Source of the DNA: Tieghemostelium lacteum
Taxonomy: Eukaryota; Evosea; Eumycetozoa; Dictyosteliales; Raperosteliaceae
Direction: 5' to 3'
NCBI GenBank assembly: GCA_001606155.1
Contig: LODT01000006.1
Location: 1-64,000, forward strand
DNA length: 64,000 bases
The first letter of the stretch is position 1, and each line of letters opens with the position of its first letter. Under the pieces are notes generated by a model that did no database searches, was not told the origin of the DNA, and saw only the letters and a program-made list of their open reading frames with translations. A program made the position numbers and the translations under genes. Of this stretch, positions 55,272 through 64,000 are shown one piece after another.

Positions 55272-57278
55272 TTATTTTGAAAATACTAAACGTTTTAAGA
55301 GATCTTTTTGGAATTTGGTTTTAAATGAAGATGGTACGACTATATCGACTTTTAATTGTGGTCTTAAAGAGAGAGCTTCTAAGAAAATATCATAGGTTTC
55401 TATATAAATAATATTGGAAATCTTTAGATATTCTAGATTGGAATCAAAATTGTAGAGTAAATGTAATAAGAATGAATAGGTATCATAAGACAATTGATCT
55501 GATGGTGTTAGAGTATTAATCAAAGTCAAAGATACCAATGATTGACATATGACAATAGAGTGTAGTAACTGAATAGGATCATATTTCTTGTGAATTTCAC
55601 TCAAATACAAATGAGTTACTGTTGTCTGTGTACTGAGAAACTCATTAATTGCAATTAATGGTATATCTAAATTCTCCAATTTCAAATCCCACAGTGACTT
55701 GCTAAGTTTGATATTTTCAAATAACAAAAACCAATTAAAATCAACATTACCATCTTCTTCATCATTATCATTCTGTTGTTGTTGATTTGTAGCTACACCT
55801 TTTAAAGATAATACATTTAGATTTACTAAACCTTTAACCAAAGGAATAATATTCTCTACTGTAAAATCACATTCAATTACCAATTTTTGTAATGATTTAT
55901 GATAAGTTAATAATGCATCAATATCATTAACCTGAATGGAATCTAAAAAAATCATTTTTAAAGATGACTCTCTATTCCATTGTTTAAAAATGCATATATG
56001 TCCCTCATCATCTTCTTCATCTTCTTCATCATCTTCTTCTTCTTCATCTAACATTTCAGAATGGTTCTCTAAAACCTGTTGTTCATTGCCTTCTTCTTGT
56101 TGTTGGGGTTGGTATTCCTCCTCTTGTTGTTGTTGTGGTAATTGTTCATCATTCTCTTCTACATTATTATTAATATCTTCTACTCCACCTTCTTCTTCCT
56201 CCTCATCATCAGAACTTTCACCAGAAATATGTAAAGCTTTATTACTTAAAATAAATTTTACAAGATTTCTATTCGTTATTCTAAGATCAGTTAACTCTTG
56301 TTGTTGATAGGTGATTAGATTGGTAGTCAATTTAAATTTTAGTAGTGATTCATTGTGATTGATAAAGAATACAATACTACTGTATCTAATCAAATTGACT
56401 GACAAATGAAATTTCTTTAGTGGTGCTTTATAGAGATGTTCTAATAGAGTTTCTATATCTTTGTCAGTGTAACTTGGTATCTCCAATTTCAAATGATACA
56501 AATTCCAATAGAGAATCTGTCTAGACAATACCAACGGTGATACAGATAACTGATCAACTGATAATTTAAATACACTTATATTACATAGTCTATGTGTATA
56601 CTCTTCATCTGGATAGTAGTCTGTACTTTGAATATAAATCTTTGATACATATTGAAGATTATCAAATAACTGACATAAAAGTTCTCTATTATACTCTTTT
56701 ACTTCATTTTTAACTGATATTGCTGATGTTGATGTTGATGTTGATGTTGACGTTGAAGGTACTTGATTTTTCATTTCATTTTCAAAGAGTATAGTTATAG
56801 CTGACAAGTTTGGAAACAAGTCAATAAATTGATTCATCAGTTGTAGTTGATTATCATTGTTCACTATTACACTGATATGAGATAGATTTGGGAATACAGG
56901 CATTGTAGTGAGAGATTGAATATCTAAATCATCATGTAAAATCAGAGCAACTACATTTTCACTGATTTCATTGAGTTCAGGAACATAGTAATACAATCTC
57001 AATGGAAATTTACAAGCATAATCTAATTGCATTCTAGTTAGACTTTCTGCCTTCTCATTGACATCCAATGAGAATATATTCAGAATTGGTAGTCTAAGTT
57101 TACTTATAATTTTCTCTTTCCATTCTTTACACACTTGTGATATCTGAATTATATACCTCCTGATATATTCAATTTTACCTTCATAATAGATGATATTATA
57201 TGAAATGATTTTTTGTAGAATGTATAATGGTATCTTTACACAATGGTTTCTATCACCTATTGTTATTGAACAATTCAT
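55272..57278 (-). CDS. F-box/LRR-like family protein, distant third member
   Basis: This single-exon protein has 668 residues. The N-terminus (VKIPLYILQKIISYNIIYYEG, then IIQISQVCKEWKEKIISKL) is F-box-like, as in the duplicated pair at 2.6 and 18.1 kb. A Leu-rich solenoid follows (LYHLKLEIPSY, LKKFHLSVNL, LWDLKLENLDIP). An acidic and Gln-rich insertion of about 75 residues (about 355-430, 55990-56215) interrupts the repeats. Similarity to the pair is low and mostly structural. Its role is presumed to be an SCF-type adaptor, unproven. Confidence 0.7.
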   Translation of the reverse strand: MNCSITIGDRNHCVKIPLYILQKIISYNIIYYEGKIEYIRRYIIQISQVCKEWKEKIISKLRLPILNIFSLDVNEKAESLTRMQLDYACKFPLRLYYYVPELNEISENVVALILHDDLDIQSLTTMPVFPNLSHISVIVNNDNQLQLMNQFIDLFPNLSAITILFENEMKNQVPSTSTSTSTSTSAISVKNEVKEYNRELLCQLFDNLQYVSKIYIQSTDYYPDEEYTHRLCNISVFKLSVDQLSVSPLVLSRQILYWNLYHLKLEIPSYTDKDIETLLEHLYKAPLKKFHLSVNLIRYSSIVFFINHNESLLKFKLTTNLITYQQQELTDLRITNRNLVKFILSNKALHISGESSDDEEEEEGGVEDINNNVEENDEQLPQQQQEEEYQPQQQEEGNEQQVLENHSEMLDEEEEDDEEDEEDDEGHICIFKQWNRESSLKMIFLDSIQVNDIDALLTYHKSLQKLVIECDFTVENIIPLVKGLVNLNVLSLKGVATNQQQQNDNDEEDGNVDFNWFLLFENIKLSKSLWDLKLENLDIPLIAINEFLSTQTTVTHLYLSEIHKKYDPIQLLHSIVICQSLVSLTLINTLTPSDQLSYDTYSFLLHLLYNFDSNLEYLKISNIIYIETYDIFLEALSLRPQLKVDIVVPSSFKTKFQKDLLKRLVFSK

Positions 57279-57721
57279 TATTATAATGTTAATATTATTA
57301 TTATTATAAATATAAATGTTAATATGATTCTAAATTATTATTATAATACTGGTGTTTATCAAATTTAAATTTTCAATAAAAATTCATTATATATACATAC
57401 TTATAAATTATTCATGGTTGTTTCACATTTAATCTTAAAGATTGTTTTATTTTCTATTAGAGATAACCCAAAAAAAGAATTCAAATAGTATTTTTAAATT
57501 AATTTTTAAATAAATAATTTTCTTATTTTTAAATAAATAAAAAAAAAAAAAAATTTTATTGTCCACCTTTTCACTCATCACTAGAAGTTAGTTATGATAA
57601 AAAGTAATCAAAAACCCATTAAAAATGAAAAAAAAAAATTTTTAAATTTAAATTAAAAAAATTTACATTGTGTGTGATTACATATAGTAGTAATAACATT
57701 TGAATTCAGATTATCAAAAAG
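57279..57721. other. Divergent intergenic region
   Basis: This 443-base, extremely AT-rich spacer lies between the third F-box-like gene (leftward) and a small 4-TM gene (rightward). It has an A run near 57540 and T/A blocks before the rightward ATG. Nothing else is recognised. Confidence 0.5.
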
Positions 57722-58269
57722 ATGATGGACGATTATGTCGGTTTAACCAAAGTACAGTTTTTCTATATAGTAGCTGTATCTTTTTTGGCAGTATGTAATT
57801 TATATAGACATTTATTGAAAGTGCAGGGAAAGACTAATGAATATGGTGTATATAGACATTAGGTGTAATGGGATTATGTCAATTGGTATTTGATATCATA
57901 TTGGGTATTGCAAATCTAGCTATTGTTATGATTGGTATTAGAGGTGTTTGGAAAAAGAAAAAGAATTTATTATTCATTTTTATGTGGGTTCTAGTTGCAA
58001 TGGCATTCTTACATGTCATTTCTTTGGCTGTTATTATTATTGTACATCACAAGAGTCAAAAAGATTCTAGATTTGGATATTATCCTGATATATTTATTGA
58101 TGTTTTTAGAGTAATTTATTCGGTAGGTATTTTTAATTGATAGACAATACTAGGATCTTTAATACTAACTAAGTAGTTCTATCTTTAGTTGGGTTTATCA
58201 TTTTTCACATCATATATAAGAAATACATTAGAATATAGAAAGCCTCCTGCTCAATTAGCACGTATTTAA
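57722..58269 (+). CDS. Unknown small 4-TM protein
   Basis: Three exons, 57722-57794, 57863-58122 and 58189-58269 (phases 1 and 0), give 137 residues. Four hydrophobic helices are visible: TKVQFFYIVAVSFLAVCVMG, VFDIILGIANLAIVMIGIRG, LLFIFMWVLVAMAFLHVISLA and the last across the third exon (VIYSLGLSFFTSYIRN). The basic loop VWKKKKN lies between helices 2 and 3, so N- and C-termini are probably cytosolic. I do not recognise the family. Junction consensus and phase agreement make the gene credible although it was too fragmented to see as one frame. Confidence 0.65.
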
Positions 58270-58547
58270 AAACATATATAACATTTTCCAATTTTTAGTA
58301 AATATATAACCCCACCTCAACTTTTAAAAATAAGAAGCGCACTTTATTTGCAATAACCTTTTTTTGTACAAAAATAAATATCAACAATAGTAACACAAAA
58401 CTAATAATTTATTATAAACCTTAGTCGAGAACTTAGTATCTCAAATTCAAAAGATTCTTTTTTTCTAAATATGGAAATTTCATAGAGCTTATAAATAATA
58501 ATTTTTATTTTTTTTTTAAATTTTATTAATTAGCAAAAGAGAAAATC

Positions 58548-59065
58548 ATGGTGTATATATATTATAGATGGAGAGATCATTTACATAAACTACATATATC
58601 CATTGATAATGAATGGGGATTTTTATATTTAATTGATCCAGACACTAGGGTTTCTATATCAAAAAATGACTGTTGTCTAGTAATGCCAATTCATTTAGAG
58701 AAAGATACAGTATCTACTTGGTTTGATATCTATGAAATGAATAGATTTACATTTCAAAAGAAAAAGATTAACAAAGAAAATAAGTCATTAGTATTTGAAG
58801 AACTTTTAGTTACAGATACCAATTATCCTGGGTTGTTTATAGATAAAGAACTATGGCATTCCAATCAAACTGATACTGACTATCATGTAAAATCATGGGA
58901 TTTATTCTTTAGTGGTAATTATATCCAAAACAAATTTCTTTTTAAAATTCAATTCTAATACTTTCAAATATTATATAATATAATTATTATATAGGTGTTG
59001 AATTTGAAAGTTCACAAAAATTCTTTGAAAATAGATTTAAAGAATATAATTTTGTAAAACATTGA
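58548..59065 (+). CDS. Unknown small soluble protein
   Basis: Two exons, 58548-58914 and 58995-59065 (phase 1), give 145 residues. The splice replaces a read-through end with DLFFSGVEFESSQKFFENRF. The protein is rich in aromatic residues (MVYIYYRWRDHLHKL, DNEWGFLYLIDP, SWDLFFSG) and has no signal peptide, TM helix or known motif. It could be a small beta-rich protein. Read-through without splicing would give a 136-residue form ending at 58958. Confidence 0.55.
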
Positions 59066-59146
59066 TTATAATAAATTAATTATTAATATTCCCAAAGTTG
59101 TAATCATTTTTATTTTTTTTTGTTGATAACTCGATATTTCAACAAG

Positions 59147-60073
59147 ATGGATGCGAATACGAATATTTGGGAAATTAAAAATCTAAAAGATACATCAGTA
59201 GATGATATTTGTGATACATTTAATACAGCATTTAGTGACTATATTGTAAAGATTAGTTTTACTAGAGAATGGTTTAGAGAAAAGTGGACACCTGCATTTG
59301 ATTTATCATTGAGTATGGGTGCTTTTAAAGATGGTCAATTAGAAGGTTATGTATTACATTCAACTGACCGACAAAATCCACCAAAATACATATACAATTG
59401 TGGTACTGGTGTAATACCATCTGCCAGAGGTAACAGATTAGTATTTAACATGTATCAACATGAATTTGGAGTTTATAAATCTATGGGTATTGAACGTATT
59501 GGTTTAGATGTTATAAGTACAAATGAAAAGGCTATAAAATCATACAAGAGTTGTGGTTTTAAAATTTTAAGAGACTTAATATCTTATAAAGGTACTGTTG
59601 ATTTAGATTATTTAGAACAACAATGTTGTTTTAAATCATCTAGTGGTGATACTACTGTTGAAATTACTCAATATTCTACATGGAATAGGGATTGGGAAGA
59701 TAAATTAAAATTATTTTATGATCAAGATTTACCATTTCTCAGTGAGATGTATAATATCAAAGATGATACCGAAAAGGGGGTGTTGGCAATTTGGTTAGCT
59801 CATATAAATTCAAAAATTGTTGGTATAATTATAATAAACAAACCAACCAATAGAATTAGATTAATTGCAGTTGATAAAGAATTTAGAAGAAAAAGAATTG
59901 CAAGTAAATTAATCTATAGAGCTTGTAAAGAACTTTCAATTAAAGAACTTACAATGTCAAATGTCGAAAGTGGTAATAAGGAATTTCAACAATTTTTCAC
60001 TGAACATATTAAACTTAGTCATTGGGTAACATTACATGAAATGATATTAAATTTAAAAGATGTAATAATATAA
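59147..60073 (+). CDS. Double GNAT-fold acetyltransferase
   Basis: This single-exon gene gives 308 residues from the ATG before DANTNIWEIKN; earlier codons in frame offer only TTG starts. The first GNAT domain (about 1-150) has the acetyl-CoA loop region GTGVIPSARGNRL and ends NEKAIKSYKSCGFKILRD. The second (about 165-305) has IRLIAVDKEFRRKRIASKLI, a clear Q/R-x-x-G/A-like motif A. Such tandem GNAT proteins are common in bacteria. Substrate is unknown. It converges on the splicing-factor gene with 84 bases between stops. Confidence 0.8.
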   Translation: MDANTNIWEIKNLKDTSVDDICDTFNTAFSDYIVKISFTREWFREKWTPAFDLSLSMGAFKDGQLEGYVLHSTDRQNPPKYIYNCGTGVIPSARGNRLVFNMYQHEFGVYKSMGIERIGLDVISTNEKAIKSYKSCGFKILRDLISYKGTVDLDYLEQQCCFKSSSGDTTVEITQYSTWNRDWEDKLKLFYDQDLPFLSEMYNIKDDTEKGVLAIWLAHINSKIVGIIIINKPTNRIRLIAVDKEFRRKRIASKLIYRACKELSIKELTMSNVESGNKEFQQFFTEHIKLSHWVTLHEMILNLKDVII

Positions 60074-60157
60074 AGTAATATTACTTTTAATAATATATAT
60101 AATTATAATAATATAACAGTGTGAGAAAGGGGGGGGTTTGATTTTTGTTATTTTAAT

Positions 60158-62077
60158 TTATTCAGTTTGAATAGCTCCTCTGAGCTCATCAATTGTATCT
60201 TTTGGATAGATTTTCATTTCATTCCAACGCTCTAAAACTTTTAAAACTTTTTCATTATTTTCTGGTGATTCGATGGTTGTAGTAGAGTAGATTAAATAAG
60301 GTAGATATGGTTTAATGATGGATGCAAATTCATCAAGTACTTCTTTTTTCTCTCTGTTAGCCAAAGTATTATGTAGAGTGTCATTCAATGCATAGAGTAT
60401 ATTCAACTTGGTATCCAATGATAAATTATCATTCTGATGTGCTGTTGTAATAATTGAAATAATTTCCAATGCATTGGGTAAATGATTCATTATCCATTTT
60501 TTGCATTCTGTTATCGATGTATTACTAGATCCCAATTTCTTTATAATCAATTTAAATTCTGTAACTTCATTTTGATTTAAGAAATTATCTGGGAATTGTT
60601 GATTCTGTTGATTCTGTTGATTCTGTTGTTGTTGTTGTTGTTGTTGTTGATTCTGTTGTTGTAAAGTTAGTTGATCATTGGTAATTGAAGTACTACCTCC
60701 GCCACTATGAGTATCAGGATTTTTTATAGTCCATAGTTTCCATCTATAATAGTCGTTATTCATTTGATCTGGTTTTAAAAAGTTAAAAATGGTAGTGTGT
60801 GGTTGATTTTCTAGAATATAACTTTCAAAACGTGGACCAACTCTAGCTACATATTCAGAAATTCTATCTATAATTTGTTGTTCTTTGGCAGAGTTTGGTG
60901 GGGGTACTGCCAGAGGTGTAGATTCTCTAAAACTTCTAAAAGGTCTTCCACCACCTCTTCCACCTCTATCACCACCACCAAATCTATCACCACCTCTATC
61001 ACCACCAAATCTATCGCCACCAAATCTATCACTACCTCTATCTTCTCTATCACCACCACCACCACTACCACCACCACCACCACCACCAAATCTACCACCT
61101 CTATCCTCACCTCTATCAGCATTATTAAATCTTTCATCTTCTTTTCTATAGTTAATCTTTAAACTCATTCCCATTAAATTATAACCATTTAAATTATTTC
61201 GAGCTGCCATTGCAGATTCCATATTACAGAAATTCACAAATGCACAATTCTTTCCAGGAAGTATTCTAATACCATCGATTTTACCAAATTTTTCAAAAAG
61301 TGATCTTAGAGAATCTTGATTGACATTATTATGTACATTACCCAACCATAGATTTCTAGTTGGATTCTCATCTTCTAGTTTTCTGGCATTTAGGAATGAA
61401 TTGTGACGTTCTTGATAAGAATTTTGTTGTTGAGGTGGATTATCATATTGTTTACCAAACCCTAGACGGAATGGGAACCCTTTATGATTGTAATTGTTTA
61501 GTGCCTGTTGGGCTTTCATCGAACTTTGTACATCACTAAATGTTATAAAAGCACATTGTTTATTGTGAATAATCTTCACTGATTCTAAATAACCATACTG
61601 TGAAAATAATGATTTTAATTCCTCTTCTGTGGTGTCTGGATGAACATTACCAGCCCAAACTACTTTAGTAGGTTCTGTTGATCCATGCTTATTAAACATT
61701 CCACCAGTACCTCTATCATTTCTATTATCACCTCCATTACCATATTGTTGATTACCATATTGCTGTTGAGGTTGTTGTTGCTGTTGTTGTTGTGGTTGTT
61801 GTGCTTGCATCTGTTGTTGATAAAATTGTGTCATATAATATTGATTATAAGATGCTAAGGTTGCTGCATCTAATGTTGATGGATCTATACCCATTTGCGC
61901 ATAATATTGTGACAAGTAGGCAGCAGCAGTAGTTGGATCGCCCATTGCAAATTGGCTATAATAGCCAGCTGCATCAAATGTCTGATCTGTTTGTTGTTGT
62001 TCTGTTTTATCTTCTGAAACTTTTTGTTTCTTTAGGAATTGTTCCATAAAACTACCATCGTTGGAAAATGTATTCAT
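60158..62077 (-). CDS. RRM-RRM-SURP-CID splicing/transcription factor (U2SURP/CHERP-like)
   Basis: This single-exon protein has 639 residues. After a Gln-rich N-terminus come RRM1 (about 136-210; VVWAGNVHPDTTEEELKSLF, KQCAFITFSD) and RRM2 (about 242-312; LWLGNVHNNVNQDSLRSLF, KNCAFVNFCN). An Arg/Gly/Asp-rich stretch follows, then a SURP module (about 395-445; IIDRISEYVARVGPRFESYI) and a Gln-rich linker. The last part is a CID-type helical domain (about 500-639; FKLIIKKLGSS, LNILYALNDTLHNT). SURP plus CID is the U2SURP/CHERP arrangement in U2 snRNP-associated factors; two RRMs before them are unusual. It likely links splicing to the polymerase II tail. Confidence 0.85.
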   Translation of the reverse strand: MNTFSNDGSFMEQFLKKQKVSEDKTEQQQTDQTFDAAGYYSQFAMGDPTTAAAYLSQYYAQMGIDPSTLDAATLASYNQYYMTQFYQQQMQAQQPQQQQQQQPQQQYGNQQYGNGGDNRNDRGTGGMFNKHGSTEPTKVVWAGNVHPDTTEEELKSLFSQYGYLESVKIIHNKQCAFITFSDVQSSMKAQQALNNYNHKGFPFRLGFGKQYDNPPQQQNSYQERHNSFLNARKLEDENPTRNLWLGNVHNNVNQDSLRSLFEKFGKIDGIRILPGKNCAFVNFCNMESAMAARNNLNGYNLMGMSLKINYRKEDERFNNADRGEDRGGRFGGGGGGGSGGGGDREDRGSDRFGGDRFGGDRGGDRFGGGDRGGRGGGRPFRSFRESTPLAVPPPNSAKEQQIIDRISEYVARVGPRFESYILENQPHTTIFNFLKPDQMNNDYYRWKLWTIKNPDTHSGGGSTSITNDQLTLQQQNQQQQQQQQQNQQNQQNQQFPDNFLNQNEVTEFKLIIKKLGSSNTSITECKKWIMNHLPNALEIISIITTAHQNDNLSLDTKLNILYALNDTLHNTLANREKKEVLDEFASIIKPYLPYLIYSTTTIESPENNEKVLKVLERWNEMKIYPKDTIDELRGAIQTE

Positions 62078-62332
62078 TTGAAAGTTAACCCTTTAAATGC
62101 TTATAACTTAAAATAATAATTAGAAAAAAAAAATTTTTTTAAAATTTATTCGATTTTAGAAATTTAATTAAATACCAACATCAAATATCTCAAATTCCTT
62201 TGAAATTGAAATAATATATCTAATGTTCAATGATTGTTAAATTATTTTCATGTGAAACTATATTTATTAGAAAATCATTTAAGTTGTCAAAAACACCAAC
62301 AACACGATATTTTTTTATTTTTAATATCAAAT

Positions 62333-64000
62333 ATGAACAATGACAATTGGAAAATTCCAGTTAAAATTGCCAAATCACCTGTAAAAGTAATTCAACCATG
62401 GGTTTTACCTAAAAAGAAAGATAACACACCCTCTACTACAACAGCAATTACAACACAAAGTATAGAAACAGTTACAGTAACTTCAACATCTTCAGGCTCA
62501 AAAAATAAAAATGTTGTAAAAAAGTATAGTACTATAAATAGTGGAGTTGTTTTAGATACTACATCAGCATTTGATAAAATTAAAGCAATATCTAGTAACA
62601 ATAAACAACCAACTGAAGTAGATCTACTTTCAAAACCCACAGTGACAACACCTATTCCTATTGAAGATAAACAACCTCAACAAGCAACTACCTTTATTAT
62701 CATAGATACTAAAAATGATATAACCAACATTCCTACACCACCCATTAGCAATATACCAAATGAACCAATACCCATGATGGAAACTAAAGATATTGTTATA
62801 GCTAATTTAGAGGATGACGATGATTTTGATGAGTTTAAACCCAAACCTAAACCACCACCAAAAAAGAGTAAAAAAGAAATTGCAAGTTTAAAAATCATTA
62901 ACATATCAACACCTGATGAGAAAAAGAATAGTAGTAATAATGTTACTAAAAATGGTACACTGCCAACAAAGAACTATACACCAAGAAAAAGGACAACTAC
63001 CGACCCTGAGAGTCCTGATAATGTGAAATCTACACCAAGTAGTACAAAGAAAAAAGAAAAGAAACTTAAACAATCACCTATTAACAAAAATGATGAAGTT
63101 CAAAAACCAAAAGAATATGCAACAGAGATATCTAAAGTACTACCTCAGACACTAAAAAACAATCAACTCTATCTAGAGGAATCTGAAGAGATTCTAAAAA
63201 ATCTTCAAAATAAGGACGACCCTAAACTAATGATGGATACACTATCACAACTATCCGCAATTCTAGTAGAAAACCCATTAGATTTCTCAAAAATTCTTAG
63301 ATCACAATCACTATTCTCCCAGCTATGTTCATCTCTAATTGATATCTGTAATCATTCTCTAATCAACTCCACTTCACCTGTAAATAACAATAATAGTAAT
63401 TGTAATGTTAATACAACTCCATCACCATTGAAAAGAAACAAAACATTTGATTCATCAGATTTAAGTAATTCACCTCAGAATCTTATGGCATTGTTTATGG
63501 AATCATCAACTAGTTTATCACAAACATCAGTTAATTCATCAATGACTATTGATTCTGATAATTTTGCTCCATCATTTCTTCAAAAGAAATCAAAAAGTAC
63601 ATTATCATCAATTTTATCATCTCAATCTACAAAATCAAAAAACAATAAGTCCTCACCACAATTTCAGTATAAGCTAATGGAAACAGAGAAGAAAGCAGCT
63701 GTGCTAGCTAGTTGTTTTATATTCTATGTATTGTCAAGTAACCAAATGAATCTTGAACAGTTTACTAAGAGTAGTATTGAATTTATAATACAGAGATCAT
63801 TAGAGATTCCTGATAACTATATTCTAGAATTCTTTACAACTCCATCTAAACTACCAAAATCACCAAAATCACCAAAGTCACCTGGTAGATCGAGAAAACT
63901 TACACAATTGGAATTGAATATAAACAATCACTTTCAACAATTTGTTAGTGATACTGCAAGATTCTCAGTTAGCCCATCAAGTTTATCATTAGCAACTCTA
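62333..64000 (+). CDS. wapl: WAPL-like cohesin-release protein, N-terminal part (cut by window end)
   Basis: An open frame of 556 codons runs from the ATG at 62333 to the window end without a stop. The first 270 residues are disordered and basic/acidic (WKIPVKIAKSPVKVIQPWVL, EDDDDFDEFKPKPKPPP). From about 285 a helical region begins: EILKNLQNKDDPKLMMDTL, then SQLSAILVENPLDFSKILRS and LFSQLCSSLIDI. KKAAVLASCFIFYVLSSNQMN follows. These resemble the WAPL helical-repeat domain that binds cohesin and opens its ring. The C-terminal half, including most conserved residues, lies outside, so the call is tentative. Divergent from the splicing-factor gene with 255 bases between ATGs. Confidence 0.65.
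   Translation, partial: MNNDNWKIPVKIAKSPVKVIQPWVLPKKKDNTPSTTTAITTQSIETVTVTSTSSGSKNKNVVKKYSTINSGVVLDTTSAFDKIKAISSNNKQPTEVDLLSKPTVTTPIPIEDKQPQQATTFIIIDTKNDITNIPTPPISNIPNEPIPMMETKDIVIANLEDDDDFDEFKPKPKPPPKKSKKEIASLKIINISTPDEKKNSSNNVTKNGTLPTKNYTPRKRTTTDPESPDNVKSTPSSTKKKEKKLKQSPINKNDEVQKPKEYATEISKVLPQTLKNNQLYLEESEEILKNLQNKDDPKLMMDTLSQLSAILVENPLDFSKILRSQSLFSQLCSSLIDICNHSLINSTSPVNNNNSNCNVNTTPSPLKRNKTFDSSDLSNSPQNLMALFMESSTSLSQTSVNSSMTIDSDNFAPSFLQKKSKSTLSSILSSQSTKSKNNKSSPQFQYKLMETEKKAAVLASCFIFYVLSSNQMNLEQFTKSSIEFIIQRSLEIPDNYILEFFTTPSKLPKSPKSPKSPGRSRKLTQLELNINNHFQQFVSDTARFSVSPSSLSLATL

Noticed and set aside
62392-62904. Minus-strand frames near the right end
   Set aside because: They are antisense to the long open WAPL-like frame and consist of Ser/Leu/Val mirrors.
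1-64000. tRNA genes, CRISPR arrays, retroelements or DNA transposons
   Set aside because: No B-box-like GGTTC-A-N-TCC context outside genes, no spaced direct repeats of CRISPR type, and no reverse transcriptase, integrase or transposase wording in any frame I read. The F-box duplication lacks terminal repeats.

Overview
The window reads as nuclear DNA of a dictyostelid social amoeba. The noncoding DNA is very AT-rich. Introns are short (about 60-130 bases) and AT-rich, with GT-AG ends. Coding regions carry long Asn and Gln runs. Several families are typical of the group: FNIP-repeat/F-box proteins, a LIMP-2/CD36 pair like the lmp genes, and a large ectodomain 7TM protein. I cannot fix the species from sequence alone. 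I saw no tRNA, rRNA, CRISPR array, retroelement or DNA transposon.

Bases 1-935 are a degenerate 10-base satellite built on AACCTTC, preceded by C-rich CCTAACC-like sequence. This looks like a chromosome end, with the telomere to the left. Bases 935-5050 are gene-poor and hold gene debris plus an F-box-like gene at 2.6-4.2 kb. A diverged second copy of that gene lies at 18.1-19.7 kb.

From 5 kb to 64 kb the window is compact and gene-dense, with many convergent and divergent pairs 85-260 bases apart. In order it holds a PH-LIM protein, a PTAR1-like prenyltransferase alpha protein, a 1781-residue cysteine-rich 7TM protein, an organellar-type seryl-tRNA synthetase, F-box-like copy 2, a TMEM42-like protein, a class I histone deacetylase, a fidgetin-like AAA ATPase, a 2-TM coiled-coil protein and an SLK-type STE20 kinase. 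Then come U1-70K, acetylornithine deacetylase, a 53BP1-like tandem BRCT protein, a Tim17/22/23 protein, a secreted NlpC/P60 peptidase, two CD36/LIMP-2 genes, a DEP-SLAC1 fusion, elongin A, TBCE and a GRAM-TBC RabGAP. The right part holds a 2-TM protein, an FNIP/F-box pseudogene with its intact neighbour, a third F-box-like gene, two small unknown genes, a double-GNAT protein, an RRM-RRM-SURP-CID splicing factor and the start of a WAPL-like cohesin gene cut by the window end.

Many genes needed splicing by eye. Exon junctions were accepted when donor, acceptor, phase and family alignment all agreed, and exon coordinates are given in each entry. The genes are a mixed housekeeping set, not an operon-like system. 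The most unusual items are an 8-base micro-exon and a Ser/Gly insertion inside the catalytic domain of the NlpC/P60 gene, a DEP domain fused to a SLAC1/TehA-type anion channel, a LIM zinc finger interrupted by about 70 residues, the telomere-like satellite, and the F-box-like duplication, which changes mostly at amino-acid-altering positions.
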